Positions 1 to 9,334 of a DNA stretch of 19,638 nt are shown piece after piece. The translations under genes and the position numbers were made by a program. The notes under the pieces were generated by a model. The model searched no databases. It was not told where the DNA came from and was given only the letters and a program-made list of their open reading frames with translations. Source of the DNA: Phoronis ovalis (taxonomy: Eukaryota; Phoronida; Phoronidae). The DNA lies in contig JAOXYB010015265.1 in assembly GCA_028565635.1 (NCBI GenBank), positions 1 to 19,638 of the forward strand. Direction: 5' to 3'. Numbering within the stretch: position 1 is the stretch's first letter; each line of letters starts with the position of its first letter.

Positions 1-141
1 TGGGTAGCAATCCAAATTTTTGAATATCGTTACGGTAGCAATCCAAAAAAATACAGTAAAAAGTATACAATCCAAATTCAAAATTTTCAACTCGGCTGCA
101 CCCCCCCCCACCAAAAAATAACTCGAGTACCCCCCTCCGGG
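1..141 (+). repeat. Partial copy of a GTAGCAATCCAAA interspersed repeat
   Basis: About 140 bases that match 2028-2166 with roughly 85-90% identity by eye, in the same orientation and about 2.03 kb apart. Both contain TGGGTAGCAATCCAAATTTT at the left, a short C-rich run and an AACTYGAGTA(A)CCCCCC end. That end is the right terminal inverted repeat of the fuller copy at 1591-2166, so this is the right end of an element whose left part lies outside the window. No coding potential is visible. Confidence 0.8.
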
Positions 142-159
142 GTATCACTGCATATTTGA

Positions 160-780
160 AAGAGCCATGGAATGATCATAAATCAGCAAAAATGTTTCCT
201 TAAACTAAAGTTTTAAACCATGGATGTCTCTGTACCATCTCGATTTTGTTGATTTTTCTTGTCAGTGTACAGGTCCCGAACAGTGGAGCAATACTACCTA
301 AGTTCAGGTCTAACACGGACACTCTTTGATGGCTGGACAGCTGATTTTGATGTTACAACATATAAAATCATTGCTTAGAGAACTATAGATCAACTCTGGC
401 AGGACAGAATGTGATTAGCCTATATACTGTGTTCGGTATTATTTTAATTGTGTCAGGCTATAATGTCATCTAACATTTTACCAAATTCATGATGCATATA
501 ATTATAATTTGATTGGTGACAGAGTTTTGAAGTCTGTCCAAAGATTTCTTAAGTTCGGACAGACTGGCTTCATCTTTGACATGTGTTCGAGAATATAAGG
601 CAATGAGCAGTCTTGCGTTTAGGCATTTTCATTTCACAGTTTGATTTGAGATGCACCTCCAATGTAGAGATGAATTCTGTATCCATGCACTGCTGTGAAG
701 ACACCCCCATCAGTTTTGCCAGTAGACTGGTCTGCGTCTATGAGTGGTGAAGTTTGGTGGGGAAATTTCGTTATCACTGA
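160..780. other. Non-coding stretch, no feature recognised
   Basis: AT-rich sequence with no long open frame on either strand and no convincing splice pair. I see nothing assignable between the first repeat and the decayed dispersed repeat that begins near 846. Confidence 0.5.
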
Positions 781-845
781 TATCTAATTTGTTAACCAAG
801 GTTTGGTGCCAATTGGTAATAAGTCAGATTTTATACTTATCTGCT

Positions 846-1430
846 GCGTTAAAGAATTCAGGAACACTTCCAATATGACCGACTGGTGGATGTTTATTCT
901 TGAGATAAACTAGTTGTGCCTATACAGTGTCTCAAAAACTCTGATATATAGAGACACCGTTGCAAGTCAAGCACAATGTGTTTGCATGTGATGAGCGTGC
1001 ATATGGTGATCATATGACCTTGATGAACAGTTGGCTTTGAGCTATTATTTAGTGTTTAGGTTTCCAGCATTAACATATTGAGATGACCCCTAATAGGTGC
1101 CCAAGTGCAGTCGTCTAAGTTTGAGTTTAGCTGCTATTAATTTTACTTATTGTTTGCAATGAAATGTATGCGACCCTGTGGTGCGGTGGTATTTCGTTTG
1201 TGACGTCGCTTTTCGTAATGAGGACAGTAGGTATGCAGCAAAGACATTATTACAGCATTAGCTCGAACTGCAACGGGAAACCTTTGTGAAAAATTAATGT
1301 ACGTCATTATCATATTAACTAATGTCCATCATAAAATGCAACGTCACAAAATACCACTATACCGCATTTCATTACCAATTAAACGATAGTAAAATATAGA
1401 GTAAGTGGATTGGTGTTTCATGCAAACACC
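846..1430 (+). repeat. Decayed dispersed repeat, copy 1
   Basis: This segment aligns by eye with 8825-9208. Shared landmarks in the same order are a block around ACTTCCA...GACTG.TGG, then CTTGA.ATA..., TTGTGCC.ATA, GACA...TTGCAAG, CCTTGATGAA, TATTGAGATGACCC.TAATA, AAGTGCAG and TTTAGCTGCTA. Both end in the same 17-base near-palindrome GTGTTTCATGCAAACAC (1413-1429 here, 9192-9208 there). Copy 1 is interrupted by the MITE-like insertion at about 1154-1377, which is absent from the copy at 9 kb. The family is unknown to me. Confidence 0.6.
1154..1377. mobile_element. MITE-like insertion with ~40-bp terminal inverted repeats
   Basis: The left arm (from 1154, containing AATGAAATG then GGTATTTCG and GTGACGTCGC) and the reverse complement of the right arm (ending 1377, AATGAAATGCGGTATAGTGG then GTGACGTTGC) are alike over about 40 bases. 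The insert is about 220 bp, has no open frame, and is missing from the homologous place in the repeat copy near 9170. These are the features of a short non-autonomous DNA transposon. I could not see a clear target-site duplication, so the superfamily is open. Confidence 0.6.
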
Positions 1431-1590
1431 TTGAGCTGCTAATTTCGGCATTAAATGTTTTTAACAAATATTTGTTATAGATTATTTTACTCCTTTGATA
1501 TCTGTTGTTGGATAATAAGTGATTGCCACATGAATTAATAAATAATTTACAGTACAGCAAACCTTGTGCGTATGTTTTCATACATATGGC

Positions 1591-2166
1591 ACCCGGGGGT
1601 ACTCAAGGTTTTTTGACTACGGGGATGTGCCGCGGAACCGAATCCAAATTTTTTGAAATTTTGGGGTAGCAATCCAAATTTTGTGAAATATAAGGATAGC
1701 AATCCAAAATTTTAAGATATTTGAGCATATAGCAATACCCGAGGGGGGGAGTCAATACGAATGTGGGTATGCATATTCCAACAAAATTTCCCGTGAAAGG
1801 GTATGTTTTTCGAACCGGAGCGTAATGCGCGTTACGCGCTTAGTGTCTGTTTTTTTGCTAAAATCACGAAAACGGGTGGTTTTTTGGAGGTGTAACACTT
1901 CGTTAGGGATGTTTTTCCCAAAAGTCACTTCCTTAAGGGTGTATTTTTTCAGAAAAATCACTTCCTTAGGGGTGTATTTTTTGTAGAATTTCACCTAAAA
2001 TTAATCCAAATTATTTGTTGTAAGCAGTGGGTAGCAATCCAAATTTTTGAATATCTTTACTGTAGTAATCCAACAAAAATACAGTAAGAAGTATACAATC
2101 CAAATCCAAAATTTTCAACTGGGCTGCACACCACCACCAAAAAATAACTTGAGTAACCCCCCTAGA
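1591..2166. mobile_element. TIR-bearing non-autonomous element (GTAGCAATCC family)
   Basis: The left end CGGGGGTACTCAAGGTT (1594-1610) is the inverted match of the right end AACTTGAGTAACCCCCC (about 2147-2163). Between them are several GGTAGCAATCCAAA motifs (near 1665, 1695 and 2030) and two or three copies of a roughly 36-base unit with CACTTCCTTAGGGGTGTATT (1890-1985). There is also a near-perfect GC-rich palindrome GCGTAATGCGCGTTACGC near 1820. No transposase is present. The open minus-strand frames here are repeat shadows. Confidence 0.65.
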
Positions 2167-2261
2167 TATGACACATGTCTTCTTTGTTTTGGTATGTAAG
2201 GCCATATCAGTTAATATAATAACAATGGATAATTCTTATCATAAACTGAGTATCTGATAGT

Positions 2262-2475
2262 CACTTGATCAAGAGCTCACAATGCCTTTTTTTCAAACTG
2301 CAAAAGTGAGGAATTTATTTGGTTATTAACAAACAGACAAGACTTAATAATGTAATTATTCATTGAAGAGATGACTTTTTTGAATGAACAATTTCATTCC
2401 TATGTCTTGCCTGTCTGTTAATGAACGCTTACATTCCTCATTTTTACAATTTTGAGAAAGCCCTCTTGACCATTA
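2262..2475. repeat. Long imperfect inverted repeat (foldback), ~95-bp arms
   Basis: The left arm (about 2262-2366) and the reverse complement of the right arm (about 2375-2475) line up over the whole length. Shared blocks are TCAAGAG, GC.TTT.TCAAA, GTGAGGAAT/ATGAGGAAT, ATTAACA.ACAG.CAAGAC and ATTGTTCATT/ATTATTCATT, giving about 75% identity by eye. A transcript would fold into a long hairpin. It is probably a MITE. A small-RNA precursor is possible but nothing specific supports that. Confidence 0.65.
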
Positions 2476-2843
2476 ATAAAGATTATTACACTTGCAGCAA
2501 GCACAAGAAGTTATCAGTTCAAGCCATTAACTATGAAGCTGCACATTCAGGATAGGCAGACTGATATAGCTTCATCCAAAGCCTAGTAAATTTCCTATAA
2601 AATATCGTTTAAGGAATATCAAAGGTATAATAACAAAAATGCAGTTAAATATGATTATAAATAAAACAGTGGAATGCAGACAGCATTCTAAAAGTGTTAA
2701 TATTTTCTCAGTTTGTGCCATATCAATGGAAGAAATAGTTAATATATCATTTTGACATTTTAATTGTTTATCACCAGATGTGTCACAAAGAATGTTGAGA
2801 AGGTTAGCCCAAAGTTTGACGAAGGTGTCTCCTTAAAGTCACA

Positions 2844-3165
2844 ATGTCGATCTGTGCCATCCAGCACCGGACAGTGACTGGAAGTTTTGTACCGATTCAA
2901 AGAAAGATTATTAGCCAACATGGCCCATGCTTCGACAGACATAACTTTATGGCGTGTTGGTTACAATGGCAAATGAAACGTCTGCGGAAAAATATTTATG
3001 ACAGATTTCCTAACAGTGACAGTATATACATTGATGGGAGCAGTGTAAGAGTTCAGTTTAAAAAAGATCACAGCCAGGCTGTTGAGTCAGTTGAGAAGAA
3101 TGGCAGCGTTCATGTTGAAAGTGAGATTTCAATGAAAGAAGGTGGATGTTGTTGCAAACAAATAG
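2844..3165 (+). CDS. Candidate first coding exon (P), function unknown
   Basis: Open frame from an ATG at 2844 (A at -3, an in-frame stop at 2817 just upstream) to a good splice donor, AATAG|GTATGT, after 3165. The exon would encode about 107 residues and end in phase 1. The peptide is basic in the middle (MKRLRKN), polar later, and ends with a cysteine cluster (GGCCCKQ). I recognise no domain. Joining it to 3540-3849 gives a continuous frame that then fits exon A in phase, so it may be the 5' end of the LRR-IAP gene. Alternatives are a separate short gene or a chance frame. A competing ATG in good context at about 2920 opens only a short frame. The start is therefore uncertain. Confidence 0.35.
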
Positions 3166-3402
3166 GTATGTATGTGAGTTTAATGCCATATTTTCAAGGA
3201 AATTTAAAGTTTCTAACCTAACAATCTTTTTGGAGATACTGATTTTTGAAATGTTGTAAAAAGTAACTAACAAGACATGCATCGGTTTTCAAGGTACCAT
3301 GTTTCTGTTATCTTTTTGTTCCATAAAAGTTGAATAAAAACTTGACTATATAAACACATTTGAAAACATTGTTTTAAAACTGTTTAAACATTCCTTCTTC
3401 AG

Positions 3403-3466
3403 AAATATGTGCTTTGTGTGAAGAAACAGTTAATACTGAATATTTGTGTACAGATTTGGCTCTTTT
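3403..3466 (+). other. Alternative small exon (Q) with CxxC...C motif
   Basis: A good acceptor (TTCCTTCTTCAG, ending 3402) is followed by an open stretch that continues exon P in phase 1 and reads ICALCEETVNTEYLCTD. This resembles the first half of a B-box or other treble-clef zinc motif. The only fitting donor, TTTT|GTAAAA at 3467, is weak but would leave phase 2, which fits exon A. The rest of a zinc finger is not in the same frame, so this may be an alternative exon or a broken remnant. Confidence 0.2.
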
Positions 3467-3539
3467 GTAAAATCCGTGTTGAGTGTCTGTGGTAACCATA
3501 AACTATGTCATATTATGGCGTTAAATTTTCTGCATATAG

Positions 3540-3849
3540 GGTTAGAAAACTGTGAAGACAACAAAATGTTACAGGACATTGGTGACTGCAACTACAGCCA
3601 ACACATGGGCACAGGTGTAATAAGCTCTGATGACAATAGTATAAAGGCAAATAGTGTAGGCAACTGTAAGGTATCTAAAGATGTAATCAAGTATAAAGTC
3701 TGTATTACAGATCATCTAAGTGGACACTCGGGCAGTAGAACACCATCCAAGTCCAAGCGGAAACATAACAGACTCAAAGCTGATATGAAGGTTTGTGGCA
3801 AAAGACCAATGGGAAAGAGAAAACAAAAAACATTCAGGTTATTTTTATG
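3540..3849 (+). CDS. Candidate coding exon (R), Lys/Arg-rich
   Basis: The acceptor TTTTCTGCATATAG ends at 3539 and a strong donor TATG|GTAAGC follows 3849. The frame is open throughout (about 103 residues), enters in phase 1 and leaves in phase 2. That matches exon P before it and exon A after it. The peptide has an acidic, Cys-containing start (LENCEDNK), a Ser/Asn-rich middle and a strongly basic end with KSKRKH and GKRPMGKRKQK, like a bipartite nuclear-localisation or other basic segment. In the model this leads directly into the hydrophobic segment of exon A. No domain family is recognised. The support is splice quality and phase only. Confidence 0.4.
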
Positions 3850-4048
3850 GTAAGCATTTTTAGTAGCTATTAAAGTTAAATTTGCATTTGCTCAAAAATC
3901 TAAAAGAGTTATAGGGAATCCATGGTATTGGTACTCCTAATGTAACAAGGGAATAAACATGAACTGGGTCCGTATTGGAGTAAAAATTGCACTAAATTTG
4001 TAGAAATTGATCCGACCAATACACTGGATGCATAGCGATAAGCCTACA

Positions 4049-4338
4049 TTCCCCTAGTCAAACATCCCACTAGTCCGACATTCCCCTGATCCGACATTCC
4101 CCTAGTCGGACATCCCACTAGTCCGACTTTCCCCTAGTCAGACATCCCATTAGTAAGCTTTCCCCTAGTCAGACAGCCCATTAGTCCGACTTTCCCCTAG
4201 TCGGACATCCCACTAGTCCGACTTTCCCTTAGTCAGACATCCCATTAGTCCGACTTTCCCCTAGTCGGACATCCCACTAGTCAGACATCCCATTAGTCCG
4301 ACTTTCCCCTAGTCAGACATCCTACTAGTCCCACATCA
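4049..4338 (+). repeat. 32-bp minisatellite made of two 16-bp half-units
   Basis: About nine copies of a unit close to TTCCCCTAGTC.GACA + TCCCACTAGTCCGACT. Starts are near 4049, 4081, 4097 (after a 16-bp half unit), 4129, 4160, 4192, 4224, 4256 and 4304. One unit is 48 bp (three halves). The two halves are similar to each other (CTAGTC.GAC), so the array has a higher-order structure. No coding frame runs through it. Confidence 0.9.
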
Positions 4339-4339
4339 C

Positions 4340-4650
4340 CCATTGCTTTAACTTTAAGACCTTAGTCTGCTGGACATCTGAACTCTCCCAAAGGAGTGCT
4401 CCGTCACTTCGTACCTGTGTGCACTTTTGGATGGGGGTTAGCGGCAATTTATTAACCAAGGGCTATAGATCGATGTTCTAAATCGAGTTTTGTATTGTAA
4501 ATCAAAATATCTATATCTACTAAAACTGAGCTCTGCGATGAGAGACATATTATATGTATGTTCCATACTAAATCGTGAAAAGTCACGAGCATAAACAGTC
4601 AGCTGTCTCCTGGTAAGAACTTGTAAACGCAATTGTATATTATGAGCTAG
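4340..4650. other. Intergenic or intronic stretch, nothing recognised
   Basis: Unremarkable AT-rich sequence between the minisatellite and the LINE tail. The minus-strand open frame here has no recognisable protein signature. Confidence 0.4.
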
Positions 4651-4654
4651 CATC

Positions 4655-5690
4655 TTGATTGATTGATTGATTTTATTTTGGTAGGTGAAACACAAATACA
4701 TAAAAACATTAAATTACAATAAATAAGAACAATGGTGTTTCATCTCGAAGGATAACACAAAGTAAAAAAAACAAACTTATTTCCAATGTGGTCCTTGAAT
4801 ACGAACAAGATGGTATGAAGAAAAATACAACAGAAATACAAACAGAGATTGTTAAAAATTAAAAATGCACAAACACCCTTATTAAAGCTACTAAATATTG
4901 CACTTATAAATAACTGGATATTAGTAAGTTAATAGAAAACAAAATTGTTTTCCTCCCACACGTTTACTTTGGTCAAAAAGGAATTTTTTGTTTTCAATTT
5001 GATATTGAAAGGGTAGAAGTGTTTTTAATGTCATTAGGTAAACTGTTCTAGAGTTTAGATGCAGTACATTTGTATACACGAAAGACTTCTGTCCTCAACT
5101 TTTAAACCTTAGGATGTTAACATGATTTTGTTAGCAATTTCTTCACCAGAGACGGTCTGATCTAAATCTACACCAAGATAACTAACACTGGTTTTGCTTT
5201 CAATAGATGCGCCATTAAAGGATACTTCAAGGGAGGATGTATTTTTTATCTTGCATTTTGTGTTTTTTGTCAATGAGCTATTCTTAATTCGTTGACTGAC
5301 TTTAGCTCAGAACTTAATATTTGCTGAATTCATCTACATTATATCCAGATACTAGTAAAGCCAAGTCGTCTGCACAAAGAGTTTCCATTTTATTTCTGCT
5401 TGCATATCGTTAACATAAAAAGAAAAGCAATTTTCCTATGATGGAATCTTGTGGGACTCCACAATCAATATCTAAAGGAACAGAAATATGACTACAGTAT
5501 GTACATCAACTACCTGTTTTCTATGTGATAAGTAGGATTCAAACCACATTACAACTAATGCCTTTAATTTGCTACAGTAATTAACAGTATCAAAAGCTTC
5601 TTGTAGATCTGTTAGGACTATGCCGGTGAATTTGCCTTGAGCAGTCTGAGTTCGGATATGATCCATAAGACTTTATTTTATTAGGGCATC
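4655..5690 (-). pseudogene. Dead 5'-truncated LINE (non-LTR retrotransposon) fragment, reverse transcriptase
   Basis: Read on the minus strand, the piece contains, in order, reverse-transcriptase signatures separated by stops and frameshifts. They are LTDLQEAFDTVNY (about 5578-5620; normal form LDLSKAFDTVDH), WFESYLSHRKQVV (about 5510-5550), GVPQDSIIGKLLF (about 5415-5460; normal GVPQGSILGPLLF), the active-site block LCADDLALL (about 5353-5380) and a later SYLGVDLD (about 5175-5200). The minus-strand 3' end is a tail of AATC repeats (ATTG run at 4655-4672), as expected for a LINE 3' terminus. The length of about 1 kb, the missing endonuclease and the in-frame stops show a 5'-truncated, inactive copy. 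It belongs to the Jockey/CR1-like group in a broad sense; the clade cannot be set by eye. Confidence 0.85.
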
Positions 5691-5699
5691 CTGCCCTCG

Positions 5700-6540
5700 A
5701 TCTTTACTGCACGGGCTATAGGTTTCTTTGAACCTCATTTAATTTTTATAGTTGGCAATAAATGTAGCATGTGTCAGAAGTAGCGCACCTTTTTGGATTT
5801 ATAATCTTTAGCCCTGTTAGTGGCTGCATGTTACAGTTACATGTATATTGAATCCACTGTATTAGTTTTGATTTTAACAATACAAATGCAGGTTAGCTCC
5901 TATACCCCATGTTTACTGTGTGCAGTTTGATTTGATAACATAATAACAATACTTTGACGCAATAATACAGATATTGGCAAGTATATTCTAACATTGTTTC
6001 AAGGTCACTGTCTACTGGTATTATTAACAACCATTTCCTCTAATGACTCTCAAAAGGCCTATAAATGTTGAAAGTTTCTAATTTTAGTTTGTTGTGTTTA
6101 TCTTCTAGAAAATAAATCCCTTTGTAAAATCATTATTTTTTTCCAACAAAAACATCATTTATAGTATATTCAGTAGCCGCATTTTCTGGCTCATTTATTT
6201 TCTTTAAAATAGATTAAAATCACAAATAAGGTAAAATTGCATTCCGTGAAATGGTAACGCGGACAATATATTTGTTAAATCATTTCAACTTAGTTTTTTG
6301 TAATTGAGAAGAAAATTATTAGCGTAACATATTTTAACAACTAACAAATTTTCTCAGTTATAAATTTTAGCTTTTAGTCGTAAATCAATTGACTGTTTCA
6401 AAAAAAATTATAGAACATGGAAATGTAGTAATTCCCGTGACAGTGACAGTGACAGTGATTAAGGTATTTTTTAAGCAGTTGATTGTTTCGCAATTACTTG
6501 ATTTCCTATGTAACATTTTTTGAATGTCGATCAAAACCAG
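5700..6540. other. Non-coding stretch (intron in the long gene model)
   Basis: AT-rich, with no exon recognised. A short block at about 5680-5770 (AGGGCATCCTGCCCTCG and following) may be the end of another old insertion on the minus strand. A GTGACA hexamer run lies at 6437-6458. Confidence 0.4.
6437..6458 (+). repeat. Short GTGACA microsatellite
   Basis: Three full GTGACA hexamers plus GTGA in perfect tandem. Confidence 0.9.
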
Positions 6541-6550
6541 CCGCATGGTC

Positions 6551-6850
6551 AGGGAAATATGAGCATCCGATAAATGTTATCTTACTTTAGGAATTATCTG
6601 AGCATGGTGAGGTACCCACAAGGGGCATTCACACCTATATATACACTAAACTTAATGGTTTTATATCTGTATCTAGGTTGTTTTTCAAAAAAATTTAACT
6701 AGTTAATCTCCTTGCGACAGAATCTTATATTCGCTGCCTCTGAAATATGTTCCTGGACCTGTTGTTCATAGGTTTGAATTCCCTTAGAGGGTGCCTCATC
6801 ATGCTCAGATGATTCCTGAAATAGGTAAAATTCGAATGCTTATCTTTCCC
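6551..6850. repeat. Foldback element with ~85-bp imperfect arms
   Basis: The left arm (about 6551-6645) and the reverse complement of the right arm (about 6766-6850) share the ordered blocks GGGAAA, AGCAT.CGA, TTA.TTTAGGAAT.ATCTGAGCAT, GATGAGG/GGTGAGG, ACCC and AATTCA/CATTCACACCTAT. A third related segment, in single orientation, is at about 11292-11345. This is a dispersed inverted-repeat family, probably MITE-like. Confidence 0.6.
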
Positions 6851-7597
6851 GCCTATAATGTATTTCAAGTATAACTGAGATATTGGACTAATGAGATGTC
6901 AGCTTATTGGGCTGGATCCCTGTTACACTACCTGCTTTATAACGAATCCAGTTAAATGTTACTCCTGATGTATAAGGAATCCAATTGACTGTTATTCTAC
7001 CTGATGTTATGACATATTAATTTTCAAATTTGTGTCGGAGCCTATAAACCTCCACTAGGCTATCTTATTTTATGTCTTATCTAATTGGCTTCGTTGATAT
7101 ACTCTGAAACAACTCGAAGCTAGTCCCCTGCCCATCAATCAATTTGAGTAGCTAATAAAGTAGCAAATTACAATGCGTGGCATAATTTCCAACAATCAAT
7201 GGAATAATTAGCTTCTAAGAAGGACCTGTTTGCCACGTGCCCTGTGCACAGCTTCGAATCCAGGCGGTAGATCAAAGGCCTGGCCGAGTTATTTCAGAGT
7301 CTATGATAAGATATAAAAATTGATTTCAGAGGTAAGAAGCTATAAAATATGAAAATTTTAAATGATATAAGTTGAGATTTATAGGCTGTTAGCTAAGGGT
7401 GAATAATCGTGAATCAGATATAAAATGTAATCACATATGCACTGAGATTCACAATTGATGTAACTTTTTGAGACAGTTTTCAATGTTTTATATATTTTAT
7501 AGATAATGAAGTTAAGAACAATATCTGTGTGACCTGCATAATTTGATTACCTTCATTGCAACACATTAATAAGCATTGAATTTTATCCACGTTGCAG
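6851..7597. other. Non-coding stretch ending in an acceptor
   Basis: No gene or repeat recognised. The segment ends with the splice acceptor CCACGTTGCAG (ending 7597) that opens exon A. Confidence 0.4.
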
Positions 7598-7707
7598 GTT
7601 CCTGTTGATTATCATGTGTGTACTGATCCCTAGTTTACTGTTAGTTTATGGAGACGTTGAGAGCAACCCCTGTCAAACAGAAGACATATTATATGCCACA
7701 AAAGGAG
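7598..7707 (+). CDS. Exon A: hydrophobic segment plus degenerate 2A-like motif
   Basis: A 110-bp exon between CCACGTTGCAG and GGAG|GTATGT. Read from 7599 it is open, entering in phase 2 and leaving in phase 1. It encodes a hydrophobic run (FLLIIMCVLIPSLLLVY) followed at once by GDVESNPCQ (GDVESNP at 7650-7670). 2A-like peptides end DxExNPGP, and ribosome skipping needs the Gly-Pro pair. Here NPGP is replaced by NPCQ, so skipping should fail, while the hydrophobic run could still work as a signal or membrane anchor, as described for N-terminal 2A regions of sea-urchin NLR-type proteins. An internal ATG (7614) could also be the protein start. The phases (2 in, 1 out) equal those of exon C, which suggests that A and C are duplicated versions of the same exon. 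It could also be a fossil exon. Confidence 0.55.
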
Positions 7708-8420
7708 GTATGTACCCCAGTTACCAGAGTAGATAATATTAAAGTAGCAAACTTTGATTAGATCCCCTCCAATTTCCAATGCCGAGATGTAAAGGCTTCC
7801 TTGAATACAAGACCTTTGTTCCCCACATGTTTTAGATATTAGCTGTCATCTGCTATCAGACTATTGTCAGCTAGCTGAATTGTTTGACGTAACAGCAAAT
7901 ATTTCTGTATCGTACACACAACACAAGGTGTCTACAAATATACAGTTTACAATTTTGTACATACTAAAACAAAAAGAGCATGAATTTTGCATAATAAATT
8001 CTTTAATTTTGAATAATGTATCCAACAGTTATTTTTAGTACTCAAATAAATGAAACCTTTTCGAGCATCTTCACTTAAGTCATTTCCTATGTTGCCTATA
8101 CAAGGTACATGTAGAAAGTATTTTGTCAAAAAATGCATCTTTGAAAAGATGGCTGGGATGGTTTATTTCTTAATATAATTTAAAGTTTAGGGTAGAACAC
8201 TGCCTTTTTATTGGCAAATAATAAACCACCCAGCTCATGCGTGTTTTTTGTAGATACTTTGAATAATGTTGATGACACTGATAAAAGTTGCTTGATGCCA
8301 CACAAATAGCTGTATTACGCCAGGCCTTTCTGGCGTATTTGCTGTGCACACTGATCTACTTTGTGCATTGGTTAACTTTTGTCTCATGATAACTGCTTAA
8401 TTTTTTGTGAGGTCAGCTTC
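7708..8420. other. Non-coding stretch (intron)
   Basis: AT-rich with no exon signal I can support. It holds a perfect 8-bp hairpin TACGCCAG-loop-CTGGCGTA at 8316-8337 and otherwise nothing recognised. Confidence 0.4.
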
Positions 8421-8429
8421 ACATTATGC

Positions 8430-9208
8430 ATAAGGTTAACTATAGGTCACAATACACGTCAAGTTCAGTTTTGGGCCAAATCTCTTATAGCATGGACGAC
8501 TGTTGGCTATGTTTGTTCTCAAGTAAGCTTGTGTGACTCCATCGCATATCAAACTGCTAAACTAGATCATGCATGTCATTTTGATTTTAACGTGGAGGAC
8601 TCCCTAATGGTCTCCATATTTTATAAATATACATACCTTGTAATTCTGAGACAAAAGGTAAATATAGCTCAGAATACATCAGATTTGATTTTGACCCAGA
8701 TCACCTCTGATGTGGCTACTGGTGTATCCTCGAGATAGGCTACTTGTGGCTATACCTCTTGAATAGATAGCTAGAGAGAGAGACCATTGCAAGTCATAAG
8801 AGTAAATATATGTGTGATGCTACAGGTTAAGTTCAATTTTGGCCTAGATCACTTCCATTGTGGCTGACTGCTGGCCATATGTGTCCTTGAAATATTATAA
8901 GCTATTTGTGCCCATAACTTTAATACTCGGAGAGACAAAGGACATTGCAAGGACATTTTCTGTGTTTGAATATTTGGAGTCCGATGATTGAGCATACGGC
9001 CTTGATGAAATTATTTATTTATTTTTTCATATCTGGTGGGGGCAAGTAGTGTATAAGCATCTACCTGAAAGGAAATTTGTTTGATTGTAATCCAACACTC
9101 CTGTATTGAGATGACCCGTAATATGTGCGCAAGTGCAGCTTAAGTTTGATTTTAGCTGCTAATGCATTTTAAATGTACAATGAGGGGATAAGTGTTTCAT
9201 GCAAACAC
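8430..9208 (+). repeat. Three tandem decayed units of the dispersed repeat (copies 2-4)
   Basis: Units begin near 8430, 8690 and 8825. Each carries a version of CAAGTTCA.TTTTGG.CC, then ATC.CTT/CTC with ATGTGGCT or similar, GACTG.TGGC.AT, CTCGAGATA or CTTGAAATA, TTGTG.C.ATAC and GAGA.A..CATTGCAAG. The last unit runs on through TATTGAGATGACCC and ends in the GTGTTTCATGCAAACAC near-palindrome at 9192-9208, exactly as copy 1 does at 1413-1429. The 119-codon open frame over 8379-8738 lies inside the repeat and is not treated as a gene. Confidence 0.55.
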
Positions 9209-9240
9209 ATTGTTAGGTTTTAAAAACTTTTAATTTCCAG

Positions 9241-9334
9241 TTCCAAATGAAATACATGCATCATTCATTCAGCCGAGACAAGCAACTGTGGATGATGTAG
9301 AATATTTCAACTGTTCAATACCTAAAGTAAACAG
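9241..9334 (+). CDS. Exon B: linker exon between the two 2A-like exons
   Basis: A 94-bp exon with acceptor TTTTAATTTCCAG (ending 9240) and consensus donor AACAG|GTAAGT. It is open in the frame that enters in phase 1 and leaves in phase 2, encoding about 32 residues (starting PNEIHASFIQP, ending CSIPKVN). These phases fit both neighbours: exon A leaves in phase 1, and exon C enters in phase 2 with the joined codon AG|T (Ser). The peptide has no recognised domain. Exons B and C together add 237 bases (79 codons) and are frame-neutral as a pair, so they could be skipped together. Confidence 0.55.

Noticed and set aside
1752-2205. Minus-strand open frames of 64-80 codons
   Set aside because: They are translations of the repeat element's tandem words (KKYTPKEV-like repeats) and not genes.
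8316-8337. Perfect 8-bp hairpin resembling a terminator
   Set aside because: Such terminators are bacterial; this is an animal intron and the hairpin is short enough to be chance.
8379-8738. 119-codon plus-strand open frame
   Set aside because: It falls inside the tandem decayed repeat units, has no domain and no splice support.
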